Of a stretch of 64,000 bases of DNA, positions 1 to 8,874 are shown one piece after another. The translations under genes were made by a program, and so were the position numbers. This DNA comes from Prolixibacteraceae bacterium (GTDB lineage: Bacteria > Bacteroidota > Bacteroidia > Bacteroidales > Prolixibacteraceae), in NCBI GenBank assembly GCA_028683385.1, contig JAQUIJ010000010.1, forward strand, positions 170,567 to 234,566. Reading direction: 5' to 3'. Under the pieces are notes generated by a model. It was not told the origin of the DNA. It ran no database searches and saw nothing but the letters and a program-made list of their open reading frames with translations. Numbering within the stretch: the first letter of the stretch is position 1; the number at the start of each line of letters is the position of its first letter.

Positions 1-283
1 CTTGCCAAACACCACCATCATACCAGTCATTTCCTGGTGCACGAGTTGGAACTACACATTCATCTGACGAAACTGTTTGCAGTCCCCATACCCCCCAGTG
101 GTTTTGGTATCCTTGTAATTCAGAATAGGCAGCACCGACCGCTTTTGATATTAGCGCAGGGTCTGAATAAAAATTTGCCGCTGTCATTTTGCCAGTAGTA
201 TCCTCTGTCATATCAGTACAAGAAAAGGTACCCATTGACAATAAGATAACAAGAACAACAATATATTTAGTATATTTTTTCAT
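1..283 (-). CDS. SusD/RagB-family nutrient-binding outer membrane lipoprotein, N-terminal part (runs off window)
   Basis: Only the first ~94 codons are inside the window. The product starts MKKYTKYIVV, has a hydrophobic stretch and a lipobox ending FSC, then a SusD-like N-terminus (FYSDPALISKAVGAAYSELQ). SusD proteins are surface lipoproteins that cap a SusC transporter and bind its oligomeric substrate. The gene follows the SusC gene by about 20 nt on the same strand, the standard order of a Sus-type pair. A second in-frame ATG lies three codons upstream (292). The substrate cannot be told from this fragment. Confidence 0.85.
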   Translation of the reverse strand, partial: MKKYTKYIVVLVILLSMGTFSCTDMTEDTTGKMTAANFYSDPALISKAVGAAYSELQGYQNHWGVWGLQTVSSDECVVPTRAPGNDWYDGGVWQ

Positions 284-303
284 ATCGAACATATTTAATA
301 AAG

Positions 304-3300
304 TTAGAAATTAATGTTTACACCAAAGAGAAATGAGCGTGTCGATGGATAAAATCTAGTTCTTTCAATACCCATATTATCAATGCCAACGGTATCAACT
401 TCTGGATCGATACCAGAATACTTGGTAAACGTGAATAGGTTTTGTCCCGTCATATATAAACGCATAGAGCTTATGTAACTATTTTTTACTGGAACATTAT
501 ATCCAAATGTTACATTATCAACCTTCAAGAATGAGCCATCTTCAAGATAATAATTTGAAACTTTAGCAGCATCTTTTAATGGAATATTCAAAACTGATGC
601 TAACATATTTTTCTCTGTTCCTGCTACATTTTTGTTTTCTAAAGCCATACGACCTACATTATATACTTTGCTGCCAACAATTGCACGTAATGAAATTGAA
701 AGATCGAAATTACCGTAAGCAAACTCATTGGTCCACCCTGATATAAATTTAGGTTGAGCATTTCCCACAAATTCACGATCATCAGCATATGTAAATTTAC
801 CATCTTTATTAACATCTTTAAACTTCCACGTTCCATCCGCATTGAATCCCTCAAATACAGGCATATAAAAATCGCCTACTTTACCTCCAGGAACGAGCCT
901 CAACAATGGAGTAGATTCCATTCCTCCTAAATCTCCGGAAGATAAAAATCCTTTCTCTATCCAATCGGTTTTAAAATTTTCATTACTAAATTTATCAATC
1001 CGGTTTGTATTGAAAGAAAAATTAACATTACTCTTCCATGAGAATTGTTTCGTCTTTATCGCAGTACCTCCTAAAGTAAATTCAAATCCCTTTGAGGTTG
1101 CATCCCCAACATTAGCGACCATTTCTGAATATAGATACGGAGGTGTTGGTACTTTATAACTATAAAGAAGATCAGACACTTTGCGTATATAAGTATCAAA
1201 AGTGAAATTAAAACGATTATTAAACGCGACTAAATCAATTCCAAGATTCCATTCTCCTTTTTTCTCCCATTTTATATTTGAATTCTGATTTTGTGTTGGA
1301 CCGTATGCACTCATCCATTTTTGAGTTGAATGATCATAATAACGACCAACAATACCCATCATTGCTAATGATAAATAGTTGTCAGATGGCATATTTCCAG
1401 TTACTCCATACCCGAAACGCAACTTCAATTCATTTATCTTCGAAAGATTGGCCATAAATTTTTCATGATTAATGATCCATCCTGCACTGAAAGCTGGGAA
1501 AGTTCCCCATTTGTATTGATCTCCTAAACGAGTAGATCCTTCGTGGCGAAGCGAGGCTGAAAGCAGGTATTTACCATCGAAATTATAATTTAAACGACCG
1601 AAAAAAGATACAAGATCATCTTGATTAATATAGCTAGACATCATCCCCGAAGTTGGATTATTTATTAAGTTAGCCCCATTCCCAAGATTATGATAGGAAA
1701 AAATATCCGAATCAAAATTTGAATTATAAACATCGAAACCTTCCCTATAATTATGCTCATAAGAGTATCCTCCTAACGCAACGAAATTATGCTTATCAAA
1801 TGCCGCGGCATAATCAAGAGTTGTTTCTATTGTTTGATTGATTTGATTGCTTGAACTTCGAGAAGCACGGCCATTATCTGAGGTATTAAAAATTTGACGG
1901 GATTCATAGCGCCCAACATTTTGATCTGTATATTTCATTGTGCCAAATACCTGGGCCTTAAGAGCGCCGATAATATTCCAACTTAACCTAGCAGAGCCTT
2001 GAAAAGTACCTCCGCTAGTCTTTTTATCTCTTTGCATAATGTATGCTACTGGATTGGTATAGTTTTGAATATCAAGAGCATAAAATCCACCCCATTTTGC
2101 ATTGTTTGCATCAAATACTGGAGCAGTAGGATTATAGCTCTGGGCAAATTTAAATGCGTTATAATCATCACTAGAGCCAGTTTCATTCTTTTTATTAAAG
2201 CGACGATATGTCGCATCTAAAGCAAGTTTTATTTTATTTTTGAATAAACTCTGTGATGAAGCAAATCGTCCAATAATTTCATCATAGCCAGTTTTTAATG
2301 CGATACCTTCGTTTTTCTTATACGTTAGCGTTGCTCTATAATTACTCTCTTTTGTTCCTCCAGATACGGCAAGATTATGTGAGTGAATTATTGGAGTCTG
2401 GGTAATCTCATCCATCCAATCTGTTTCAGAACCCCTATCAATTCCTCCATTAGCAAGAAACTGTGACTTGTTCATCAGATTAAGTTTATTTTGTATTGTA
2501 GAAGTAGAAATGAACCCATTATAAGAAACATCTGTTTTACCTGCTTTCCCCCTCTTTGTGTTTACCAAAATAACGCCATTAGTACCTCTTGTGCCATAAA
2601 TACCAGCAGCAGAGCCATCTTTTAATATATCAATACTTTCAATATCATCTTGTGGAATAGAAGAAAGATCTCCTTGCGGGATACCGTCTATTATTATTAA
2701 TGGTGAGGTATTTCCTGTTAATGAAGAAGCTCCTCTAAGTTGAAATTGATATGAACTACTTGGATCACCACTATTAGGTTTTGATATATTGAGTCCTGCA
2801 ATTTTTCCTTGAATCATCCCCATTGGACTCACTTGACTTCCCTTAATTAACTCTCCTTCTTTTATTCCTGCAACAGATCCAGTAAGCTCTTTCTTTTTCT
2901 GTGAACCATATCCAATTGCCACAACCTCCTCGATACCAATTGATTCATCTTCAAGTATTATATCAATGATTTTTTTAGTCTCAACAACTACTTCTTGAGA
3001 TTTCATACCCACAAATGAAAACACCAAAGTTGCATTTTCCGGAATATTGGAAAGTGAATATTTACCATCCATATCGGTTATTGTGCCAGTTGTTGTACCT
3101 TTCACTACCACCGAGACCCCGGGCAAAGGTGATTTTGTATTGTCGGTCACTTTTCCGCTAATTGATTTTTGCTGTTGAGAAACTAAGCCTGAATTTCCCT
3201 CAAGGTTTGAAAGGATTATTTGCCGGTTAACAACGGAGTAACTAATATCTGTCCCTTTAAGCAATTCATCCAGGATTCCATTAATCGTCTGGTTTGATAC

Positions 3301-3582
3301 ATTAATATTTACCTTCTGATTGACATTGATCAAATCTCTGTTGTACAGAAAGAAAAACTCAGACTTGTCCTCAATTGTTTTTAATACTTCTTCAAGTCGT
3401 TGATCATGCTGATTTAATGAAATCCGCGTCTGCTGAGAGTAGGAATCCAAAGCCATAACCTGAATGAGGCTAAGGAAAAAACAGAATAAAGTAAATCGTA
3501 CCATTCTGAACATTTTTTTTAAGGCAGAACCTTTCCTTGCGGAAAAGGTTATCGATGCCCTAGGTTCTCGAAATTTTTCCAT
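304..3582 (-). CDS. SusC/RagA-type TonB-dependent outer membrane transporter with STN signalling domain
   Basis: 1092 residues. Order of parts: long-n-region signal peptide ending near residue 50, STN domain (~53-125), CarboxypepD_reg-like beta domain (~140-225, ISGKVTDNTKSPLPGVSVVV), plug domain with the RagA signature (IDGIPQGDLSSIPQDDIESI, then IYGTRGTNGVI), and a 22-strand barrel ending in an aromatic C-terminus (VNINF). It imports a ligand captured by the SusD partner using TonB energy. The STN domain normally talks to an inner-membrane FecR protein; a FecR gene and an ECF sigma gene lie directly upstream, so this looks like a self-inducing trans-envelope circuit. M24 is a possible later start. 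The ligand is unknown; mucin, glycan or peptide are all open. Confidence 0.95.
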   Translation of the reverse strand: MEKFREPRASITFSARKGSALKKMFRMVRFTLFCFFLSLIQVMALDSYSQQTRISLNQHDQRLEEVLKTIEDKSEFFFLYNRDLINVNQKVNINVSNQTINGILDELLKGTDISYSVVNRQIILSNLEGNSGLVSQQQKSISGKVTDNTKSPLPGVSVVVKGTTTGTITDMDGKYSLSNIPENATLVFSFVGMKSQEVVVETKKIIDIILEDESIGIEEVVAIGYGSQKKKELTGSVAGIKEGELIKGSQVSPMGMIQGKIAGLNISKPNSGDPSSSYQFQLRGASSLTGNTSPLIIIDGIPQGDLSSIPQDDIESIDILKDGSAAGIYGTRGTNGVILVNTKRGKAGKTDVSYNGFISTSTIQNKLNLMNKSQFLANGGIDRGSETDWMDEITQTPIIHSHNLAVSGGTKESNYRATLTYKKNEGIALKTGYDEIIGRFASSQSLFKNKIKLALDATYRRFNKKNETGSSDDYNAFKFAQSYNPTAPVFDANNAKWGGFYALDIQNYTNPVAYIMQRDKKTSGGTFQGSARLSWNIIGALKAQVFGTMKYTDQNVGRYESRQIFNTSDNGRASRSSSNQINQTIETTLDYAAAFDKHNFVALGGYSYEHNYREGFDVYNSNFDSDIFSYHNLGNGANLINNPTSGMMSSYINQDDLVSFFGRLNYNFDGKYLLSASLRHEGSTRLGDQYKWGTFPAFSAGWIINHEKFMANLSKINELKLRFGYGVTGNMPSDNYLSLAMMGIVGRYYDHSTQKWMSAYGPTQNQNSNIKWEKKGEWNLGIDLVAFNNRFNFTFDTYIRKVSDLLYSYKVPTPPYLYSEMVANVGDATSKGFEFTLGGTAIKTKQFSWKSNVNFSFNTNRIDKFSNENFKTDWIEKGFLSSGDLGGMESTPLLRLVPGGKVGDFYMPVFEGFNADGTWKFKDVNKDGKFTYADDREFVGNAQPKFISGWTNEFAYGNFDLSISLRAIVGSKVYNVGRMALENKNVAGTEKNMLASVLNIPLKDAAKVSNYYLEDGSFLKVDNVTFGYNVPVKNSYISSMRLYMTGQNLFTFTKYSGIDPEVDTVGIDNMGIERTRFYPSTRSFLFGVNINF

Positions 3583-3675
3583 AAATTTACATTTGTTAGA
3601 GTGATTAAATAATTTGTTGTTCTTCGCTCTGCAAACTTTCAGGAAAGTGCCGCAAACACTTTCCTGTTTTGCATT

Positions 3676-4701
3676 TTATTGTTTAAGTTTTAGTACTACT
3701 TGTTTCTTTTTTAAAACTCCGCTTGAATTATGGTCTCTGGTTTCTATTTTGTATGAAATTGGGGTTGTAATAGCAATATACCGTAAGACTTCATCAAGCG
3801 TCTCTTCCTGGAAAGTCGCCTTAAATCTGAAATTTTTCAGAACTTCGTCCTGAATCGCAATCTCAACACCATACCATCGTTCAAGTTTTTTGGCAGCTTG
3901 CGCCAGAGGTTCATCGTCAATTACCAAATACCCGTTTGTCCATGCTGACGAAATATTCGCGTCAACTGCCAATTTATTAAGAGAGTTTTTTTCGTGATTA
4001 TATGATATCTTTTCACCTGGATGAAGAACTTGATTAAATGTTGCTGTTTTGCCTTCTATCTCAACTTTCCCTTCTTTCAAAACAACTTCGGTAACAGTTT
4101 CGTTGGCATAGGCAGACACATTAAATTGTGTTCCCAAAACTTTTATATCCATATCATTCACGCCAACCGTAAAATCGGAATTCTCTCTATGCTTGACTTT
4201 GAAGAATGCTTCACCAGTAAGTTCAACTTTACGGTGCCGGGTAAACTCAGCATTATACTTCAACTTTGCTCCGCTATTTAACCAACCAGAAGTGCTGTCG
4301 GGAAGCAAAAATTCGATCCGGGCACCTTCTGGCACATTAATTTCTGACCATGCCTGTGCAGTTGTTTGGCTCGGTTTGGTGAAGAAATATAATGAAGCAG
4401 AAATTGCAATTAACGGAATTAAAATAGCAGCCACCTGCCGATAATATTGCCAGATACTCTTTCCCTTCTCATTTTTTTTCTCTTCAAGTAATATATTGTA
4501 CTGTATTTTCTCAAAAATAGAATGAAGGGACTTGGTATTTGTGCTGTCGGAAAATTCTTGCCATTGGTTAAACAATTGTTCTTCGACTTCCACATCATTT
4601 CTGACATTGGTAAACCAATTTTTTATATCTAAATACTCGTTATACGAGTATCTTCCTTTTGAAAAATCAAGCAGTGTTTTATAGTTGATTTTATTTTCCA
4701 T
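3676..4701 (-). CDS. FecR-family anti-sigma factor
   Basis: 341 residues. A cytoplasmic N-terminal region (~1-85) would hold the sigma factor, one membrane helix lies at ~89-107 (VAAILIPLIAISASLYFF), then a periplasmic FecR domain (~120-220, with NVPEGARIEFLLPDSTSGWLN and VLGTQFNVSAYANETVTEVV) and a DUF4974-like C-terminal domain that would contact the STN domain of the SusC protein. It sits between the sigma gene and the SusC gene on the same strand, the usual order for Bacteroidetes FecI/FecR/SusC switches. It probably holds the ECF sigma inactive until SusC is loaded. Confidence 0.93.
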   Translation of the reverse strand: MENKINYKTLLDFSKGRYSYNEYLDIKNWFTNVRNDVEVEEQLFNQWQEFSDSTNTKSLHSIFEKIQYNILLEEKKNEKGKSIWQYYRQVAAILIPLIAISASLYFFTKPSQTTAQAWSEINVPEGARIEFLLPDSTSGWLNSGAKLKYNAEFTRHRKVELTGEAFFKVKHRENSDFTVGVNDMDIKVLGTQFNVSAYANETVTEVVLKEGKVEIEGKTATFNQVLHPGEKISYNHEKNSLNKLAVDANISSAWTNGYLVIDDEPLAQAAKKLERWYGVEIAIQDEVLKNFRFKATFQEETLDEVLRYIAITTPISYKIETRDHNSSGVLKKKQVVLKLKQ

Positions 4702-4971
4702 GGTTTTATATCTAAACCTTTAAATCAAACTTCTGTCATTATATCCTGAAACAGTGGATATCCCTAGTGAAAAAATAATCTTTTTTCACTCTTTTTTTTG
4801 ATATTCCTAAAGAAACAGATCAAGCATTATTAAAATACTGTAATATAACAACATACAGATGTGGTAAAATAAAAATGCAGTAAAAATAATGCCGGATTTT
4901 CAGACAATCAATAGCCTATAAGGCAATTCAATTGTTTACAACAATTCAGATTGACGGCAGAGGATCGCGGA

Positions 4972-5550
4972 TTAACCAATAAAAAGGTGAAAGAATATCA
5001 AACCTTGAATCTGAAGTTTATCAAACTCACTCTTTAAAAACCGCATGGCTTCAGTAATATGGTATTCCACCGTTTTCGTGGTAATATTTAATTCTTCAGA
5101 AATCTCTTTCAGCGATTTCTCTTCGATCTTCTTTTTGATAAAGACTTCCCTGCGTTTTTCAGGCATCTGTTTAATCAATTCCTCCAGTTTATCCAGCATT
5201 GCCTGATAATCGGAACGGTCGTCGAAATCAGATTTGAGTCCAGATGAATCAAATAAAATATCGTGCTTTAATTCGTTTAACCTTGAAAGTTGATTAAAAT
5301 ATTTACGCACTGAGTTAAGCGCTATTGTAAACAGGTAAGATTGGAAAGACGTATCCGTTTTTAGTTCTTTTCTATTGTTCCAGATTTTAATAAAAACTTC
5401 CTGTACAATATCTTCAGCGGCTTCTTCTGACTTTAAGTAGCTCAAGGAGAATTGAAACAACTGCTTACTATATCGTTCAAATATTTTTTCAAAAGCGGAA
5501 TGATCCCCTTTTTTTAATTCCTTTAATATTTTGGACTCTATAGGTATCAT
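4972..5550 (-). CDS. ECF RNA polymerase sigma-70 factor (Bacteroidetes family)
   Basis: 192 residues. Region 2 is seen near residues 20-85 (FERYSKQLFQFSLSYLKSEE, AAEDIVQEVFIKIW) and region 4 near 125-175 (MPEKRREVFIKKKIEEKSLK, EISEELNITTKTVEYHI). Regions 1 and 3 are missing, as in ECF sigmas. It is first in the sigma, FecR, SusC, SusD series; a 270-bp gap separates it from fecR, which may therefore have its own promoter. It likely directs transcription of the susC/susD pair. Confidence 0.93.
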   Translation of the reverse strand: MIPIESKILKELKKGDHSAFEKIFERYSKQLFQFSLSYLKSEEAAEDIVQEVFIKIWNNRKELKTDTSFQSYLFTIALNSVRKYFNQLSRLNELKHDILFDSSGLKSDFDDRSDYQAMLDKLEELIKQMPEKRREVFIKKKIEEKSLKEISEELNITTKTVEYHITEAMRFLKSEFDKLQIQGLIFFHLFIG

Positions 5551-5965
5551 TGGTTTCTGTGAGAGAGTGCTGATTTATATTTCACCTGACAAATCTAAAA
5601 AATGAATTCAATATTATGAGAATTCATGCAAAAAGGATTAATTGCACAGCATTATTTCAGTCTGTATCAATTTATATTAGGCTGAAGATTCAGAACAGTT
5701 CCGGAATTTCAGTTTTACCTTACCCATATCCGCGTCGATTTTTGAATCCGTAATGCTGAAATAAATTAGTCAGTCAGCATACATAAAGCATTAATCGTGT
5801 GCAATAGAGATTTGATCTAATAACATATAAGTATATTAAATTACAATATAAATATACATCTTTTTTTAATATTTCACAATGATCAATTATTTTATATATT
5901 AGGATTCATTATTATTGATTATCAAAATATAGTATTTATTACCCTTGTAATGCAACATACTACAC
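5551..5965. other. AT-rich intergenic region with two small inverted repeats
   Basis: No gene is visible in this 415-bp stretch. It must hold the divergent promoters of the sigma gene (minus) and the XRE gene (plus). Two inverted repeats stand out: ATGAATTC/GAATTCAT at 5602-5609 and 5620-5627, and ATGCTGA/TCAGCAT at 5753-5759 and 5774-5780. The first could be an operator, the second a weak hairpin. It also marks the boundary between the Sus locus and the mobile-element remnant. Confidence 0.5.
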
Positions 5966-6163
5966 ATGAATCGAATTAAAGAAGTGCTTAAATATCAGGG
6001 GAGGACACAAACGTGGTTGGCTGATAAAATAGAGAAAAGTTATGTCGTTGTTACTAATTATTGTAATAATCATACACAACCTTCCTTACCTGTACTCAAG
6101 AAAATAGCAGAAGTTTTGGATATTGATATCCGGGAACTGTTGGTTCCTACAAAAAAAAAATAG
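5966..6163 (+). CDS. Small XRE-family helix-turn-helix regulator
   Basis: 65 residues, almost entirely one HTH_3 domain: IKEVLKYQGRTQTWLADKIE is the first part of the fold, SYVVVTNYCNNHTQPSLPVL the recognition region, and IAEVLDIDIRELLV the closing helix. Such single-domain regulators often control restriction systems or mobile elements. Here no restriction gene follows; the next clear gene is an integrase 800 bp downstream, so this may be an orphaned element regulator. The protein ends in a lysine run (PTKKK). Confidence 0.85.
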   Translation: MNRIKEVLKYQGRTQTWLADKIEKSYVVVTNYCNNHTQPSLPVLKKIAEVLDIDIRELLVPTKKK

Positions 6164-6401
6164 CCTAGATTACCTGCCTTTTACATCAATATTTCGCACG
6201 CATTATTCAGGACAGAACTATCACATCAATAATCTCATTTATACGATTCTTTAGCAACAATTTATACTCCGGGAGAGTACAGGAAGGGGATGGTATTTCC
6301 ACAAATCACTGCGATCTTTTCAGTTCGATCACGTAATTAATAATTGAAAAATATTTTGTATTTTTACACTATAAATCGACCGAAATACCATCAAAATTTA
6401 G

Positions 6402-6530
6402 GTGAGTAAAACGGTGAGTCAGATTGAAATTGTTCATCGCATAAATATTGATAATAAACGACTTAAGGAGTACATTAAGGCTCCTGACAGGAGACGGGCA
6501 TTTCTCATGTACAAACGAGTTTACGAATAA
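6402..6530 (+). CDS. Possible 42-residue basic protein (GTG start), unknown
   Basis: A short plus-strand frame starting GTG reads SKTVSQIEIVHRINIDNKRL then KEYIKAPDRRRAFLMYKRVY. The residue mix (basic, helix-friendly, few rare codons) looks more like protein than the opposite-strand 109-codon ORF over the same bases. No family is recognised. It could be a real small element-encoded protein or the tail of a lost gene; there is no clear ribosome site. Confidence 0.3.
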   Translation: MSKTVSQIEIVHRINIDNKRLKEYIKAPDRRRAFLMYKRVYE

Positions 6531-6594
6531 TTTGATCTTAAATAGAATATTTTGTAGTTTTGTTATGTAATTATAGTTCTTCAATTCTTGCAGT

Positions 6595-6805
6595 GACAAA
6601 ATCGAGACCAGCAAAATACAAACTCGATAACCAATTGATTTTAAGCCAGATAAAGTAAAGATATATGCCCTTGTTCTGGGCACTAAAGTAGAAGTCAAAT
6701 TAGATCAAAAGCGCTTAAATTCAATGATTTAAGCGCTTTTATTTTTGGCTGAAAAATCAAAAAACTTCATATAAAGTCATGTTTTTAGGGACAAAATCGA
6801 GACCA
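6595..6805. repeat. 16-bp direct repeat GACAAAATCGAGACCA, two copies 195 bp apart
   Basis: GACAAAATCGAGACCA is found exactly at 6595-6610 and at 6790-6805. A shorter echo (GAGACCAT) lies near 6935, just before the integrase gene. Direct repeats next to a tyrosine recombinase gene can be arm-type binding sites or attachment-site duplications. That role is inferred from position only. Confidence 0.55.
6707..6740. terminator. Strong palindromic hairpin, probable rho-independent terminator
   Basis: Perfect 14-bp arms (AAAAGCGCTTAAAT and ATTTAAGCGCTTTT) enclose a 6-nt loop and are followed by ATTTTT. It would work on both strands. It follows the decayed frame ending near 6729 and insulates the integrase gene. 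Confidence 0.7.
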
Positions 6806-6972
6806 TGACTTTCATCACTGCCGACGGTCGCGGCAAACTCTGCAACTAATTGAATACAAACATTTTATTTGATTCACTTTGACTCATTTTGGTACTTTTT
6901 AAAAAGCCTTAAATGAGGTATTTTTAACGGTTGCTGAGACCATTTTTAAAATTATTGCAAAACAGATGAATT

Positions 6973-8196
6973 ATGAAGATTATTATCAATTTCTCATTAA
7001 GAAAAAACAGGGAATCCGCCGATGGTAAATCACCAATCTATGTACGATTTACTATCAAAAATAAAAGAGTCGATCTCTCAACAGGTATTTTTGTTCCACA
7101 AGACCAATGGGATGAAAACAAACAACATGTAAAAGGGAAAATACCGGGAGCCAGAGTTTTAAATGAACGGCTAGATAAAATAAAAACTGAAATTCAGGAT
7201 ATCTTCAATCAACTAAGGTCATCCAATGAAGAATTTGATGCAACCACGGTCAAAAACAGATTACTTAATACTGAAGAATCAAAAGGAGTACTGTTTGTTT
7301 TTGATTATTATCTGAATAGCATCCTTGCCAAACTAAACAAGGGATATTCAATGGAAACCTACAAACACTATAAATCGTCCCGAAAACGATTGGCTGAATT
7401 TATAAGTACTCAATTGAAAAAAACGGACATTCCAATTCAGTCCATTGACTACAAATTTCTGGATTCGTTTGACATCTATATCAAGAAGGATTTTAATAAT
7501 CAGCAGAATACTGCCTGGAATTATCACAAACACTTCCGCCGTGTCCTGAACCTTGCTATTTCACTTGATTACATTGATAAGAATCCATATTCCAAGTTTA
7601 AAGTTGGATTGGATGAAACACACCGGGAAATTCTTTCGATGGAAGAATTGCAACGGCTGGAGGATAAAAACATTCAGATTGAACGTTTGGGTGTCGTCCG
7701 TGACATCTTTATATTCGCCTGTTATACTGGGCTTTCATTTTCAGACATTGCCAAATTAAGTAGAATTCATCTTCAACGCGGTGCCGACGGTAAAGAATGG
7801 ATTATTATTGACCGATCAAAAACTAATAACCGCTGCCGAATTCCAATTCTGCCGAAAGCAAGAGAAATATTAAAGCGGTATGAGGATTATCCAAAGATTT
7901 CTAACAAGGACATTCTACTTCCTGTTTTGACAAACCAGAAAATGAATAGCTATCTGAAGGAACTTGGAGATATTTGTGACATCAACAAAAATATCACCAT
8001 GCACATTGCCCGTCATACTTTTGCGACTTCTGTAACCCTCAGCAACGGAGTTCCAATTGAAACTGTTTCCAAAATATTGGGACATACTTCGTTAAAAACG
8101 ACTCAAATTTATGCGAAGGTTCTTGACAAGAAAATCGCAGAGGATATGGACTTGCTTCTTACTAAATTGTGTAAAACTGAAATGCAACCAGCTTAG
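6973..8196 (+). CDS. Tyrosine recombinase/integrase (Bacteroides conjugative-element type)
   Basis: 407 residues. N-terminal arm-DNA-binding domain (~1-90, typical SADGKSPIYVRFTIKNKRVD region), SAM-like core-binding domain (~105-205) and catalytic domain (~215-400). Catalytic residues visible: HIARHTFAT (HxxR), LGHTSLKTTQIY (second His and nucleophile Tyr). The position of the usual first arginine reads GLSFSDI, with Ser where classical enzymes have Arg; this substitution is known in IntDOT-like integrases. It probably mobilised the element of which the RteC gene is also part. No excision factor or mobilisation gene is seen nearby. Confidence 0.93.
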   Translation: MKIIINFSLRKNRESADGKSPIYVRFTIKNKRVDLSTGIFVPQDQWDENKQHVKGKIPGARVLNERLDKIKTEIQDIFNQLRSSNEEFDATTVKNRLLNTEESKGVLFVFDYYLNSILAKLNKGYSMETYKHYKSSRKRLAEFISTQLKKTDIPIQSIDYKFLDSFDIYIKKDFNNQQNTAWNYHKHFRRVLNLAISLDYIDKNPYSKFKVGLDETHREILSMEELQRLEDKNIQIERLGVVRDIFIFACYTGLSFSDIAKLSRIHLQRGADGKEWIIIDRSKTNNRCRIPILPKAREILKRYEDYPKISNKDILLPVLTNQKMNSYLKELGDICDINKNITMHIARHTFATSVTLSNGVPIETVSKILGHTSLKTTQIYAKVLDKKIAEDMDLLLTKLCKTEMQPA

Positions 8197-8292
8197 TGGA
8201 AGCGATTGCAATAAACTCTTCACCGCTAACAGTAATCAGCAGAAAATTTGAAGACATTTTGGGGAAGGGTGAATTTTCCTTTGGGGTTGTTT

Positions 8293-8553
8293 TTAACGTG
8301 TATTTACATCAGTGACTTTCACAGGCCACTCTCCGTTCCGATACTTTTCCATACAAACACGATGGAACTTACGAAGCTCATCAAGTTCTTCCTGCGGAAT
8401 AACATCAATTTTCATGATTTGTTCCCGTTCATTATTTAGTGTATAATACGGGATGAAAGGGCATTCTGTTATAGGCTCCCCAAATGGACATGCAGAAATA
8501 GGATTGATTAGATCGGCGTTTAGGCGAATTTTTTCAGTATTAATACTTGACAT
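8293..8553 (-). CDS. Small conserved protein with CPFG...CPF motif, unknown function
   Basis: 86 residues. The visible pattern is ACPFGEPITECPFIPYY, then an alpha-helical stretch NNEREQIMKIDVIPQEELDE and HRVCMEKYR. Similar short CP...CPF proteins occur in Bacteroidetes integrative elements near integrases, but I know no function. The four cysteines could bind metal. It is convergent with the integrase and shares strand with the RteC gene, with the structured segment 8589-8748 between them. Confidence 0.6.
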   Translation of the reverse strand: MSSINTEKIRLNADLINPISACPFGEPITECPFIPYYTLNNEREQIMKIDVIPQEELDELRKFHRVCMEKYRNGEWPVKVTDVNTR

Positions 8554-8588
8554 ACAACTTGTTTTTGGTGGTTGATTTATTCAAAAAG

Positions 8589-8748
8589 AGGCGTGAACCA
8601 TCACTTACTGCCTCCCAGGGAACGCCAATCCCCCATGCAACAAATAAGAACAGCTCACGCCTGTGCGCGAGCGTCATACCTGTTATTCTTGTTGCATTTT
8701 TAAATTTGGCGTTTTTAAGGAAGCAAGAATAAAAAGCTAACGCTTTTT
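8589..8748. ncRNA. Structured segment with a long stem, enclosing stem and predicted pseudoknot; possible small RNA
   Basis: Three complementary pairs were found by eye: AACGCCAA (8621-8628) with TTGGCGTT (8706-8713); ATGCAACAA (8635-8643) with TTGTTGCAT (8689-8697), extended inward by AAGAACAG/CTGTT; and AGGCGTGA (8589-8596) with TCACGCCT (8655-8662). The third pair joins the loop of the second stem to the upstream flank, so it crosses the other two: a pseudoknot. A hairpin AAAAAGC/GCTTTTT (8731-8748) follows and could be a terminator on the plus strand. No ORF explains the segment. It lies between the CPF protein and RteC genes of the element remnant. The transcribed strand is unknown. Confidence 0.5.
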
Positions 8749-8757
8749 ATTTATTCA

Positions 8758-8785
8758 TTTTATCGAAACCCCTGTTCCGATAAAA
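8758..8785. repeat. Inverted repeat TTTTATCG / CGATAAAA
   Basis: Perfect 8-bp arms at 8758-8765 and 8778-8785 with a 12-nt spacer (AAACCCCTGTTC). It lies between the structured segment and the end of the RteC gene; it could be the RteC terminator or a recombination half-site pair. Function not determinable here. Confidence 0.4.
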
Positions 8786-8874
8786 CTACTTAATCATACA
8801 TCAATTTGACAAAGATATAAAACATCCTGTATTGGTCCATTTCGTAAAGGATTAGTTCAATCATTTTTCTATTT

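Larger units (their letters stand above)
6164..6972. other. 809-bp stretch before the integrase: mostly non-coding, decayed
   Basis: Apart from one doubtful 42-codon ORF (6402-6530), a strong hairpin (6707-6740) and a 16-bp direct repeat, no intact gene is visible. The frame from 6595 to 6729 reads like protein on both sides of one TAA (KIETSKIQTR, then PIDFKPDKVKIYALVLGTKV), suggesting a decayed coding tail. The stretch probably holds the integrase promoter and possibly its attachment or arm-binding sites. Confidence 0.4.

Noticed and set aside
6369-6698. 109-codon minus-strand open frame before the integrase
   Set aside because: No domain or signal is seen, the composition is not protein-like, and a more protein-like short frame and a decayed frame lie on the opposite strand.
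8731-8748. Integron attC-like site (GCGTTAGC) near the structured segment
   Set aside because: The core does not fit the RYYYAAC/GTTRRRY consensus and no integron integrase is present.
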